This document shows, piece by piece, positions 1-13,300 of a stretch of 64,000 bases of DNA. The stretch's first letter is position 1; every line of letters begins with the position of its first letter. The stretch is taken from NCBI GenBank assembly GCA_947044365.1, contig OX345649.1, positions 1,234,430 through 1,298,429 on the forward strand. The letters run 5' to 3'. The notes beneath the pieces are model-generated. The model made no database searches and was not told the DNA's origin. It saw only the letters and a program-made list of their open reading frames with translations. A program made the translations under genes and the position numbers. Source of the DNA: Petrosia ficiformis. Lineage: Eukaryota > Porifera > Demospongiae > Haplosclerida > Petrosiidae.

Positions 1-56
1 GCAATTCACTACACCATTAAGTGTATACATGTATGTACATACATTACATGTGGAAT

Positions 57-325
57 AGAGTTGTTTTAATATGACTACTTTTAGTTATAGTATGCCTAGT
101 TTCTCAAACTTTTACTTTAGTTATAGTAATAACTAAAATAATATTGGACTTACTAAAATGGTTTTAATTTTAATTAACTAACTAAAAGTGCCCATTACTG
201 GCCAATTTTTATTTCAGTTAGTGATAGTTATTGCAGTCGACTTGTAATTTAGTTATAACTAAAAGTCATAATGCCTTACTAAAAGGGGTTTTAGTTATAG
301 TCATAGTTAACTAAAACAACACTAA
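57..325. repeat. MITE-like element, family A (full-length copy)
   Basis: An AT-rich element of about 270 bp built from permutations of TTAGTTATAG and AACTAAAA, ending in AACTAAAACAACACTA with the inverse (TTGTTTTA...) at the other end. It lies in the VPS29 intron that leaves the window on the left. The same element recurs near 2935, 3525, 26425, 27885, 41155, 51700, 54010 and 58640, so it is a dispersed family. No coding capacity is visible. I infer a non-autonomous DNA transposon from the inverted ends and short length. Confidence 0.7.
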
Positions 326-460
326 TGAGAAACACCGGTATGTATACCTACCTTGTGTGTGTGCCCAGATATTAGAATATCAACATCTAGTTGTCTTTGT
401 ATCTGTACAAATATAAATTAAGAAATAAAAACATTTTATTTGCAAAAGGGATGTTCTTAC

Positions 461-1425
461 TAGTGACAGACTCTCAATATCTCCCCAGGGAACAATTTGA
501 TGTCCATGTGTCAAACCAATCTTAAACTGACCAACAGTAACGACCTTTTGTTCAGGATATGATAAATTCTGTTAAAGGAAGGACAAGTCATTTGGTTTCA
601 ATATGGACAAATCATTATATAGTTCTAGTGCTGTCAAGATATGTGACCCAATTTCAAAAAGGGACCTTGTCCCATAAAATAATTTTGATCTAATGCATAC
701 CTTCAATCACTCGTCATTCTGCTATTTTGTATAGGAACTCTGTTATCAAAGAAACTAATATTAACCCTTCCAGGATACAAAATTTTATTGACTTTCTGTA
801 CAAAATGGTAAGCAATGGAAGGTAAAAATTTGATCAATTTGTGTGGCGCTGGCATAGAAGACAAAATCATTTAGCTGTTGTATGGTTATGGTGCTGTGCT
901 GACATAGAAGTCAAAGGCATTTGATACATTGTCCAGTACTTATAGAAACAATAAATAGAGCTTCTAAAATGACAATTAGCAGCTTATTAGAAGGTGGATG
1001 CAATGAAGATTGTAAAACGCTTAAGTAGTAAAATATTTCAGAATAAGCAGAGACACATGTAGATAGAGTATGAACTAATTGAATACAATACATTTATTAC
1101 TTCATCAAAATCTCCTCGAACAACATGGACATCACTGGCTAGTGTTTTCAAATAATCAAAAGTCTCCTTTGTACAGAGGTTTCCAGTACATAGAATGTGT
1201 TGTATCTTCCCTGGAACCTGTAGAAAGAGTAACACATGAGGAGGGGGCGTGTACCCTTAATTCATAGCTTACTAGCAGTTTCTTGAACTGTGGAGGAAGC
1301 GCATTGGCTCTGTGAGGAATATGCAGGTCCCCTATAACTAGTACCAACTATACGACATAGAAAAGGTAGTAAAGAGTAGCTACAAAAGAAAGAGGAAGGA
1401 AGAATTCATTAGTACTTACCACCAT
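461..1425 (-). CDS. VPS29: VPS29 retromer subunit (5' part; 3' end outside window)
   Basis: VPS29 is the metallophosphoesterase-fold subunit of the retromer cargo-selective complex, which recycles receptors from endosomes. Exons on the minus strand: 1420-1425 (ATG GTG only), 1273-1347, 1101-1217 and 461-568; the rest lies left of the window. The translation contains [19 protein letters not shown], then [26 protein letters not shown] and [19 protein letters not shown], which follow the known family almost residue by residue. GDLHIPH, GN and HGH are the positions of the degenerate metal site. All junctions are GT-AG and in phase. The first exon encodes only Met-Val before a 72-bp intron. A family E repeat sits in the intron between the third and fourth exons. 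Confidence 0.95.
640..860. repeat. MITE-like element, family E
   Basis: About 220 bp starting with AAAAAGGGACCTTGTCCC and containing a palindromic AAAATAATTTTGATC stretch. Related copies are at 35780-36015, where the inverted terminal repeat is clear, and at 40378-40805, where a SINE splits it. It lies inside a VPS29 intron. Confidence 0.55.
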
Positions 1426-1674
1426 CTTTGTCTTAATTAAGTCACGTGTTATTTTTTGACGTCATAGAAGAAAATACGAGTTAGCATAATTTGTTGTAAG
1501 TTCCCTCTATCTGGGATGATGGGGTCCCATAGCGGTGAATAGGAAGCAGAAGAAAACTGCTAATGACTGAAGGCATCAGGTAATTGGATACTGGAATGAT
1601 TTTGGAATGGAAATATAATTATATATAATTATATATATATATATATATATTTTTTTTTTTTTAGGACAGTTACG
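1426..1674. promoter_or_regulatory. Bidirectional promoter region between VPS29 and MTMR
   Basis: The two start codons diverge with 249 bp between them. The VPS29-proximal side holds GTCACGTG (E-box CACGTG at 1443-1448) and, 8 bp further on, the full CRE palindrome TGACGTCA at 1457-1464. On the MTMR side a 5'UTR intron is likely: donor CAG|GTAATT at about 1579/1580 and acceptor TTTTTTAG ending at 1664, ten bases before the ATG. Motifs are seen directly; their function is inference. Confidence 0.6.
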
Positions 1675-2074
1675 ATGGATGATGAGTTCGCTAGTTTAGC
1701 AGAGCATCTGCTTAGTAGAGAACTTTATGACAAATGGACACCAACTTATGGTAAAGCTTACTATACTACCATTCATTTTCAACTTCTCTTAAATCCTTTT
1801 ACCTCCTTTCTCTTAGATGAGGGATGCAGCCCCGAGACTGAAGTACCATTCAACCTCCTAAGTGGGGAAAACCCCACATATTTAAGTCTTTATAACAAAG
1901 GAGATCATCTAATTGTCCTCACTAATTATCGTTTGTTTGCTACAACAGAGGAAGGTTTCTACAGTGTTGCTTTAGGACTAATCGAAGGTGCTGAAGTTAG
2001 TTATCCCCATGATTTGATCCTATTATGCAAAGATGTGAAGTGTTTTAGGTATGTTATGGTGAATATCTGTATAA

Positions 2075-2113
<39 letters not shown>

Positions 2114-4308
2114 AACTTTTATTTTTATAAATGGTAACTTTCTTACATGTAGTTAATGTGGACACACCTTTCAATACAAGGTCTGCTCTTGCAGGCAGTG
2201 TTTTTGATAAGCTCATATGGCACACCATTGGCCCAAAGAGCTTCTTATTTGGCACTGCACAGTTCTCTCTTAGAGCCAGATGGTGCAGTTAATTATGATT
2301 GTATTGCATTAACTCTTTGTTAATTAGCTCGAGATGTATTCCCAATGGCGCACCATTGTTGAGCCAATTTGACCCATGCTTCAAAACATCCAAACCTCTG
2401 CTTGCAGGTACAAGGTATCTTCTAAATTGCAATATTAATTTTACATTTGAGACAAAAGAATATAGGGCTTCAATCAGTTAGGAGGGGGGGACCCTGCAGA
2501 TCCCACCCCTTCCATTCCACCAACAAAATTCAATTTCAGTGAATACTCCCAGATACCTCCTACAGTATATACATGTATATACATGTTGATGATGCCAGTG
2601 TCAATTGTGTATGAAAACCAGTAATACACAAAATGTTGACTATTCACTCACTGGTAGACAAAAGCATGGCAGAAATGTATTGTGTTAATCTATTTGAAGT
2701 TTAATCATTCCAGAAGTGCTACTTTATATAAAAGAAGATATAATTAACAATATTTTGCTCCTAGCAGTGATATTAGGTAGAAGTTATTACTTCCATTGAA
2801 AATGTATTTCTACGACTCCTGCCATTTCCTGCTGTAAAAATAAACGAGTTGTGATATCATTTACATTTGGATATGCAAGTGTATACATTAGAGACTATAC
2901 TGAGAACTCAGGTGTTCTCAACGAGGGTGTCCACATTAATCCCATTTTAGTTAAATATAACTAAACCCTGTTGGATAAGGTATTGTGACTTTTAAGTGAA
3001 CTACAACTAATTTTAGATACGGTGTAGTAACTGTAACTAGCTATAATAAACTTTTGCCAAGATTGAGCTTTTTAGTTAGTTAATTAAAACCAAACCCTTT
3101 TATTAAGCCTAATAATTATTGAACTACATGTATAATTAAACTAAACATTTTAGAAACAAGACATACTATATAAAAGTGGTCTGTAATGTCATACCAAAAT
3201 TCACTAGTTACAATATAATATATACCTGATTTTTTGGAGTAATGATTGTCGCTATATATATTCTAGATTATCATTGGATAGTGGAGTTCAGTGTAAAATC
3301 TGGAGTGAGAGGATACAACAGTCCATCAAACCTAAAATTAACTTCAGAGATATCTTTGCATTTGTATACTTAGCTTACAAACTAGATTCACAAACGAAAA
3401 CAACAACCACACATCCACTGGCTGGTGAGTGTGTTAGTTTATATAATAATCACAGTATATGATAGTTGGGCTTGTAAAATGAGCTTGTGATACATGTATG
3501 TTTAAATTATGTTAATACCTTTTAGTGCGACTGAAGTTTTACTGCAATAACTATAACTAACTAAAATGAAGTTTGCTAATAATGGGCACTTTAGTTATTT
3601 ATTAAAACCCTTTTAGTAACCCTGTTATTACTATAACTAAAATTAGAAGTTAGTCATAACCAAAAGTGGTATTTGTTGTCATACTGAAGTAACAATGCAT
3701 TCAAATTAAATGCTCAGCTATTATGGTTTGTAGCATTTCAAGTACAAGAGCTTGTAAAATATATAGACCCAGTACATGTAGCTACATGTACATGTATCTA
3801 CATGTACATGTATCTGCATGTATATGTACTTATGGTAGTTAAAATTTCTGTTCAGCACTTGGTATTTTCACCAGGTATATATTTACATGTATGTGGTCTT
3901 TGATGTGTTTTGAAATTCTGACTATATTTATACTTACATATATATATGTACTCATTAGTGTACAGCGCCTATAAGATTGACACTGTATTACAGAAGTTCA
4001 TCAGGGGTGCGAAAACATTGAGCAAACTACCGGACATTTTGACCTATTTTTACCACTCTTGTCCCACTCCCATAGTTCAGTTTCAAGTTACCAGACATTC
4101 GCGGAAAATGTTCAGCTGATTCCACACCACTGTTCTACATGTGTATTTTAATAGTATGAGTTACATGTAGATGTATGTTCGGCTCAATACCATCTATTCA
4201 TCATCTTCTTAAACTTGAATCGAAATACCTTCGGTTTTATGCTGCCTATTCTCACATTGTTCAATACAAGGTGTAATGTCAGTCTAATTGATACAATAAT
4301 CCAATAGC

Positions 4309-4351
<43 letters not shown>

Positions 4352-7300
4352 CTGTGAAAAGAAAATTGTTTCGGAAAACAGAAAAATCAGTGTTCCTCTT
4401 TGGCCTAAGTGAAGTGGGGATCCTCATTTAAATGTAGCATTGAACTGAGTCATTCCCCACTGCAGAAGTTAAACTACATAACAAGATATATTGAGAAAAA
4501 AATATCCCTATGATTGCTTTCAGCATGGTATGGTGTCTGGCCTTCAGTAATCATGGCTGACTTTCTCATGCCTGAAACACAACAGTTTATTATAGTTATT
4601 ATTTTGATTATCGACTCTGAAAGGTTGTTGTAGACCTTTAGGAGTATATTCACCTGTTAGAACAGCTATTAGTTCATTGTATCAAACAGCTTCTTCTTTG
4701 CTGCTTGAGCACACATTCTATTACTTACTACACCAATTGAATGACGCTACTTCCTTAACTACATATACAATGAACACGTCTCACAAACATATAAATATAT
4801 ATACATGTAGATTCAATCACTGTGGAAAGTAATTGTAGGGATGTCCCTATGGGCCATAAACATTTTACATTATGTTGTGAATGTACTGTGCATGTACATT
4901 ATTACATACATGTACATGCACACATGCTCGTCTGTCAAGCACCTCCCCATGGTGAGTCTTGGAAACACGTTAGTGGCTAAATCTTGACAGCTGTCACTCA
5001 GTATCATGAGGAGTAGTCCAGGTCTGGGTGTCAGGACACTGGTCTCGGTTTTGTGCCCCGAGGCCAGTATAATTCATAGCACAAAATGGCAGTTGGTTGG
5101 TAATATGTACATGCAATTATAGTAACCTATATTTTGAAGAGATACCATGTATCTACCACTGTTTATCTTATCATTAATGTGTTGTTAGTTTCTTTTTATC
5201 ATTTTTTGTAGTGACTAGTGATTTATATTGTAATAATACCAGTATTGGAACCGGACTGCTCACTTCAGAATACAAACGTATGGGAATGGATATATCTGGA
5301 ATGTGGCGGATAACAGAATGCAACACAAAATATGAGTATGTGAAAGTATCATCAGTCAGTTTTGTGGGTTTTTAAACTCATCATAAGTTCATAACTGGCT
5401 AGTCTACATGTATACATATATGTTCATTGTACATACATGTATATGTGTATGTACATGTACATGTATACATACATGTACATGTACATTGTACATATACACA
5501 TGTATGTGTATGTACATGTGCATGTATACATGTACAGTACATTGTACATTTGTACATACATGTATGCACAGTACATAGGTATGTAGACATACATACACGT
5601 ACAGTACATGGTACATGTATGTATATGCACAGTACATAGGCATGTATACGTACATACACGTACAGTACGTTGTACATGTGTGTGTATGCACAGTACATAG
5701 GCATGTATACATACATACATGTACAGTACATTGTGTGTATATGTAAATGTAGTTGTACTATGACTTAAATCCGTTTATTAAGAAATTGTGAATTTTAAAT
5801 TATAACTCATTTAAACGTCTTACTGTGATAAGTATACATATATACATGTGTGTGTAACTAATTTTTAAAAAAAACAACTAACTATCTATTCCGCTGTCTA
5901 TCCATCCACCTTTAACTCATCAACTTATCTATCCATTCAACCATTAACCCTCCACTTGTCTGACCATTCATTCCTCCACTAATTCATTCATCTAGTAATA
6001 TTCTCATCTATTCTGTTATTTGTCTTCTCATATACTCATCCTTTCTACTCATTTTCTCATCAAGGATCTGCTCCTCATATCCAAAACTCTTTGTTGTTCC
6101 ACGATCAATGACAGATAATGATCTTCAAGAGGTGACTAAATTTAGAGCTTTAGGAAGAGTTCCAGCCGTAGTTTGGAGGTGAGTCAATAATTCTTTTTTG
6201 TATATTAAATAATGATGTACATACATATTAGTCAGACTTTTTGATACGTTTAGAAGCATGAATTGGCTCAATAATGGTTAGTGTGTGTGCCATTGGGATG
6301 ACGCCTTGAGCCAATTAACAAAGAATTAACACTGTTAGTGACAATATAATCATAATTATATCAAACATACGTGCAGTAAAGATTGTAATAACTCATGGTG
6401 AGATGTAATAAGATATAGTTGAGTAGGTAGTTTAGAAGAGCTTGTTTTTATAAAATTACTTAATTTCACAGGTGAGAGTATCAATTACAATAGATCAACT
6501 TTGATTTGCAAGTGTACATGTACATCTGTACATGTATTTATAACACCATCTACAACTAAGTAGCCATTTTATGATCATTTAAAGTAGTATTTCTAACAAG
6601 TTGAAATATCATATTGTACTATAATAATTATATAATACTGAAATTAAAATTGACTTATTAATTAGTCCATTAACTCTATCCACTCATCCACTCATCATCA
6701 GTACATTATAGATATACATGTATTGGTATTCTTGTTAAAGAGAGTTCCATTAGCTATGAATTTTAGTGAATCAGTGGTACATTAATACATGCATATAGTG
6801 TTCTTCTTAGAGAGAGGACCATCAGCTATGAGATATATTAAAGTTTTAGCAAATGAAATGTCTGAATGTGTTTGTCAAATGAAAGAAAGATCGATAAATT
6901 ATATAAAAATAGGGAACATTTGTGAGATATAGCTCAACACATACACATGTATATGTATATATCTATCTATCTACATGTATCTGTCTATCTAACTATGTAT
7001 GTATATGTGTATCTATATACATGTATGTACCAGTATGTCCATGTATGTACGTATATATGTAAGTATGTACATGTATGTGTGTATCTACTATCTATCTATC
7101 TATCTATCTATCTACATGTATCTGTCTATCTAACTATGTATGTATATATGTATCTATATATGTACATGTATGTCCATGTATGTACGTATATATGTAAGTA
7201 TGTATGTGTGTATCTACTATCTATCTATCTATCTATCTATCTATCTGTCTATTTATCTACTCACCGTTAGACATAGAGGTAATGGATGTGTGTTAGCTCG

Positions 7301-10300
7301 ATGCAGTCAGCCAATGTTAGGATTACTAGGATGGAGATGTCAAGAAGATGAGAAGCTATTAATGGCCTTATCCCAAGCCTGTATATCTCAGACTCATTCC
7401 CGTGCTCCTCCAGTTGAAATTATGCAAAGAGGAGTAGAAAGGTTACCACTTGCTAATGGACATACCTTTACGCCTCCATCTCTACTCATTCTTGATTTGC
7501 GATCGTACGCTGCTGCACTTGGGAACAGAGCTAAGGGAGGAGGATGTGAGCATCCAGATTACTATTCCAATTGTGAAATAAAATACAAGGGATTGGCTAA
7601 TATTCATTCAATTCGTAGAAGTTTTCAGAGTTTAAGAGCGTTGTTGAGTGGAGGAGATCAGACTAGGTACATACAATTAATATATAATTAGTAATCACAG
7701 ATGGACAAGTACACAATATTGTACAATTACTATACATGTACATGAGTGAAGTACAAATACACATGATTATGTAAATGTACTACAGTAAAAACAAGTACAG
7801 GAGTACACTATGTAGTTGTACATGCCAAGTACAAGTACATATGTACTTAAGTACAAATACATGTACTTGTATGTAAATTTTCAGTACACAAATGTACTTA
7901 AGTACAGTAACAAGAAGTACAAGATAGATACTAAGTACATGCCAAGTACATAGTTTACTTCTTGTTACTGTACTTCAGTACATTTTGTCATTGTTTTTTC
8001 CATTATACATGTACATCCTTTCTTCTCCTCCCTCCTTCATCCTATCTCTCTCCCTCCCTTCCCCCTCCTACTTCTCTCCCCCTCGCCTCCTTCTATCTCT
8101 CCCCCTCCCTTCCCCCTCCTACTTCTCTCCCCCTCCCCTCCTTCTATCTCTCCCCCTCACTTCCTGCTCCTACTTCTCTCCCCCTCCCCTCCTATCTCTC
8201 CCCCTCCCTTCCCCCTCCTACTTCTTCCCCCTCCCCTCCTTTTATCTCTCCTCCTCCCTTCTCTTTCCTACTTCTTTCCTACTTCTCTCCTCCATCCCTT
8301 TCTCCTCCCTCCCTTTCTCCAATCTCTTCTCTCTCCCATTCAGTTACTTCTCCTCGTTAGAAAACTCACAATGGATGTATTATATTTCACAGCTGTTATC
8401 CACTGCAATAGAAGTGGCATCCTCTATTAATCTTGATAACAGACCTGTACTGGTTCATTGCAGTGATGGATGGGACCGAACCACTCAAGTAGTAGCCCTC
8501 TCACAGATATTACTGGACCCCTTTTATCGAACAATCAAGGGATTCCAGATCCTAGTGGAAAGAGAGTGGCTTTCATTTGGACACAAGTTTGCTGATAGGT
8601 GTGGCCAAGGGATAGAAGGTGAACAGAGTCCGATATTTCTTCAATGGTTGGACTGTATCTATCAGTTGTTGAAGCAGTTCCCCACTGCCTTTGAATTTAA
8701 TATTAATTATTTGGTGAGGGATTACAATACATGTTTTGTGAGTCTGTTCACTTTCATGATGACCTCAAAATTATGATGTGATGACTTTATATATAATATA
8801 GTGTATAGTTTAATATCATAAGGTTAATACTCAATAATGAAGCTGTGGATTGAAATTTCACATACACAAAAAAGAACGGGATGGATAATTATATGAAAAT
8901 GGTACAGAATGAATGAATGGCCAAATTTCTCCCATTTGATGATCAAAAAGGCTTCCTGTCACTTGCTGTTGTGTGCTTGAAAAGTATGTCTTCTGGAATT
9001 AGCATAATCGATATCACAGACATATAATCGATAATTGGAAGAATTTTCAATCTCGATTGATTTATTGATTAATCATTATCATCCCAGCCTTAGTATTTAC
9101 AGATTATACTGTTTAACTGGTACATTTAATGAATAATGTCTAATATAAATTGTTGATCTTTCTTTATGGTATAAAATGCCTCCAGCTACACTAAAACATC
9201 ACTCAATTTGAGCTAATGAGGCTGAAATAAAGTCAAAACAAATGTGTTTTAAAAAGTACACATGTACAATGTACTTTAAAAGAACAAGCAAAATACTAAT
9301 CCATAATAATTCTGGTATCATTTTTCACTTGTATTTCTTTTTCTCATTCTTGCTTTCTTTTCTATCATTCAATTCTCTGTACTCGTATCATCTAGATCAA
9401 GTTAATTCAACATTGCTATTCACAGCTTTATGGCACATTTCTAGCTAACTGCGAACAAGAGAGAGAAGAAGAGAGAGTGTCTAAACAGACTCTCTCTGTC
9501 TGGACTCTTCTGAACGACAAAAACAAACTATTTATGAATGTACTGTATAAGAAAGATGTTGATGAAGTGGTAAGACGACACAAATATTTTTAATTATTGT
9601 GTTATATCTACAAGCAGTAGTAATGAATGCACTGATAATTAGATTTGTAATATCAGTAATTATCTGTCATTGTCTTTAGTATCGGTTTTTTGGTTAGTTT
9701 GAGTGATATAATTGGTACTGTAATAAGTGTAATAATGTCTTGCCTATAATTTTAGACCTCCCATATGAAGTAGGGTCTGGTATTAATGAGCCTACATTCC
9801 TGACACACTGATGTAATGATTCGGTGGCTATCAGCCCCACCTACTTGTATGATAGTGAAACACTGTCTTGGGAGGTTGGTATCCTATAATCATTATGCTT
9901 CGTCTATTATGAATTGTGGATAGGCTGTTGTTAACATGTTAATTTAGTCATGTGAGGAATTAATAAACTAAGCAATCTGATTTGTACATTTCAAGAATCT
10001 GGAATGCATTGTTATGGAATGTAGGCTCAGGTTCCAGTTTCAAAAATCTGAGGGGGCACCCTCCCCTATCCTGACCTCTCATGCTTTTTCTTATCCATAT
10101 ACATAACCAAATTTATGTAAACCACACTTGTGGTGGATAATACATGTATTGTTTGTATTAAGCCATTCTATACAGGAAGCCTAGTCTCGTCCCCAGCCAC
10201 ACTCCTCTAAACTCGGGGGAAATATCTGGCAACAGTGACCAATATTTTGGGCCAGGATGATGTTTCATTCTGGCATGCTGGAATACCAATCAGATTGCAG

Positions 10301-13300
10301 ATAGCTCCATCAACTGCATGCTTAACATGGGATATCACGTGTTTCGAAGATTAACTTGACTTCAAGATCTTCTTCTAGGCTTTTATCGGTACATTGTTTG
10401 ATACTGAGTCTTGTGTCAATCAAACGAGATGTCTTATGTGTGTGCCATTGTTGCTATGATTTGGTTGTTGTCGCTAGTGTATGACTGTTTGGAGGCAATG
10501 TTAAGAAGTACAGATATGGAATTAAGTATTTTTGTTGTTGTATGATCTTGTTTTTAAATATTTAAAATACAATTAACTTCTTTGCACGCATCCCTGATCA
10601 CATGATGAAGACGTCATCGTACCCCATAATATTAGCCTGTGTTGTCAGATGCTTTTCTACATAGTGGGTGCAGTTGGGAATGAGACTACAGGAAGCCATA
10701 GAAATGTGGTAACCAGGAAGAACAGTGTATGCTTCTCTTAGATACCTAATGTAGTGTACAAAATGGCTGATTAGCCAGTATTCCATTAATAATTATGTTG
10801 CAAGTGTAGTTTTCACAAATTGAGCTACATATGAATGCTTACTCTTAATTATTTTTAAATTCATAGAGTATAATATATCCTAGTTGCCAACTCAAACATT
10901 TACAACTTGCTCAAGAGCTATATGCCTCATCACACCTTATCCCTTATTCTTGTACATCTCCAACACTTCACACACCTCCCTCCTCCTCACAACAAACCAC
11001 ACCCTCAAACACTCCACCCATTGATGATGTCATTCATCATCATATCAGTAATGGTACACTCCCACAATTATCAAATGATGATGTTACTATAAATAGTAAC
11101 AATGATACTATTAATAGTAACGAGTCAGTCCAGAATGGGATTACACCTGTTACTAACGAAGATCATAGCACTCCTAATGGGGATTCCCCTATTAATTATC
11201 CTAATGAGATAACGGTGGACAACGAAATATCAAATGATGGTAGTAATGAACAGGGGCACTCTCTTTCTAAATCGGATGTCTTTCATTCTTTAAATGGATC
11301 AACTATCAGTACTGACAATAGTCATTTGTTATGGCATTCAGCAGTCAGTACTACTAACATGGAAGAAAGTTTTCGTGTTGTAGAGGAGATCTCTGAACCT
11401 TCTTTAACAGTTAGAATGGTTTCAAATACAAAACTTGAAGATGACGACGATCCTCCTATTACTCCTACTGTCCTATCTCCAAGGAGTGATGTCGATAATG
11501 ATCAGTGGTCTTCATCAAGTCCTTGTAAAATGAACATGAGCATGTTTTCAGAATGTGAGTCTCGTTTAAGAAACCTAACGGAAGACGGGATGAGTCAGTA
11601 CTCTGATCCTGTACAGGAGAGAGTTAAGGAAATAGAAGAGAACTATCAACACAAGATATCTCACTTGGAAGAGAAGTTGAGACGGATGACGCAGGCTCTT
11701 AGGCACAAACTGGACAGTAGTGAAGGAAGAGAAGAGGAAAATAAAGAGATATCTAAACTAGTTGATGAATTATCAGAAACTACAGAACAGGTAAGATAAT
11801 GTGGGAATTATATACAACTGGAATCCATTTTAGTAAGCCATTGTGATGGACTGTATAACTAAACTATATATAAATGAGTGCCGTTGGGATGAGCGCCATT
11901 AAGATGGGACCTTCACCTACGTGGCAAAGTAATACAAACTATAATTTTTTAATAAATATAATATGCCAAAAGATTATTATAATTATATATCATTGCTTGT
12001 TTGTATGGTCATATAATAATGAAAACCTTTACTTCAGATGGTTTAGTTTGTGTACAAAACATATAAAGTAATAAAATTGTAATAAAATTAGTTTGTATAA
12101 TAATATTATAATAGTTATATATCAGGGCATAAACAAAGGTGGTAATATTCGAAGGTTCGTTATAATTCCTTACTTTCGAAGGTAGAATCCATTTTACCTG
12201 TACCATTTCATATATTTATGAGTTACAGTATAATCATGTATTAACCTTATGACATTAAACTATACACTATAGTACATATAAGTTATTGAGTTACAGTATA
12301 ATCATGTATTAACCTTATGACATTAAACTATAGGTACTATACACTATATTACATATAAAGTCATCACATAATAAATATGAACAGACTTTAAAATAAAACC
12401 CTTTTTATGGCCCGTAGGGCCATCCCTATAATTGCTTTCCATGGGGTTTAATGTATATATATATATATATATACATGTATATGTTTGTGTCACTTGCGCG
12501 ACTACGCGTTGTATACGTAGTTAAGGAAGTTGCATCATTCCCGGGGGCTTGGTCAATTAATGGGCGTGGCGCGTAAAAGAACGCGCGTTCGAGGCTCTTC
12601 GAGCTACAGACAAGCCATTAAGATTCAGAAACTGCTAATAACTGTTGTATATACCAGAGAAACAGTATAAATATTATGCAAGAATCTTTAACAAGTAAGT
12701 ATAATAAGTTGTTAAGTTTCAGATATGAGGAAGTCATCATTTAGAACCTTGTAGGAATACTTCAGTCAGTTCATCAAAGATCTGTGTACTTAGACTGCAA
12801 TCAGGCTTACACTTACTTCTTCAGGCCCCAGCTTTCGAGTACACGGAAAGGTAGAGACACTAGTGCCATCAGCGATGCTTAATACATAGTCATCACAAAG
12901 CAAATATAGGGATGTTTTTTTTCTCTATATACACTTGTTAGTAAACTTAATAATAATTAATAATTAAAACTGGACATACTATAACTACTAAACATGGTTG
13001 AAATGTATTGTGACAATATCTCATTGACAAACAAAGCAAGCCAGGGTCATTGGGTTCAACTCCCACTAATTGGAATTAAGCATCTTTCCCTAAATCTATC
13101 TTACTAAAAGTGATCGCTATTTATATTATTGTTTAAGACTGCCTATAACAAAGGGCTGTGTCTTCAATTTTATGTCCGTTCTTTTAGCAGCCGTCTAGTC
13201 CAGCTAATGGATGGACATATGTTGATGTGTCTGATACACATGGTGTACATTGGATTCCTGATCATGCTGTCACACACTGCAGGCTTTGTGGAACAGAGTT

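Noticed and set aside
5399..5731. Overlapping open frames of about 100 codons on both strands
   Set aside because: Low-complexity Tyr/Met/Cys/Val translation of a TACATG simple repeat; same at 6947-7260 and 34595-35205.
7962..8360. 132-codon Ser/Pro/Leu-rich open frame
   Set aside because: It is the pyrimidine tract before MTMR exon 7; the upstream half of the 263-codon frame overlapping it is the same artefact, only its 3' part is the real exon.
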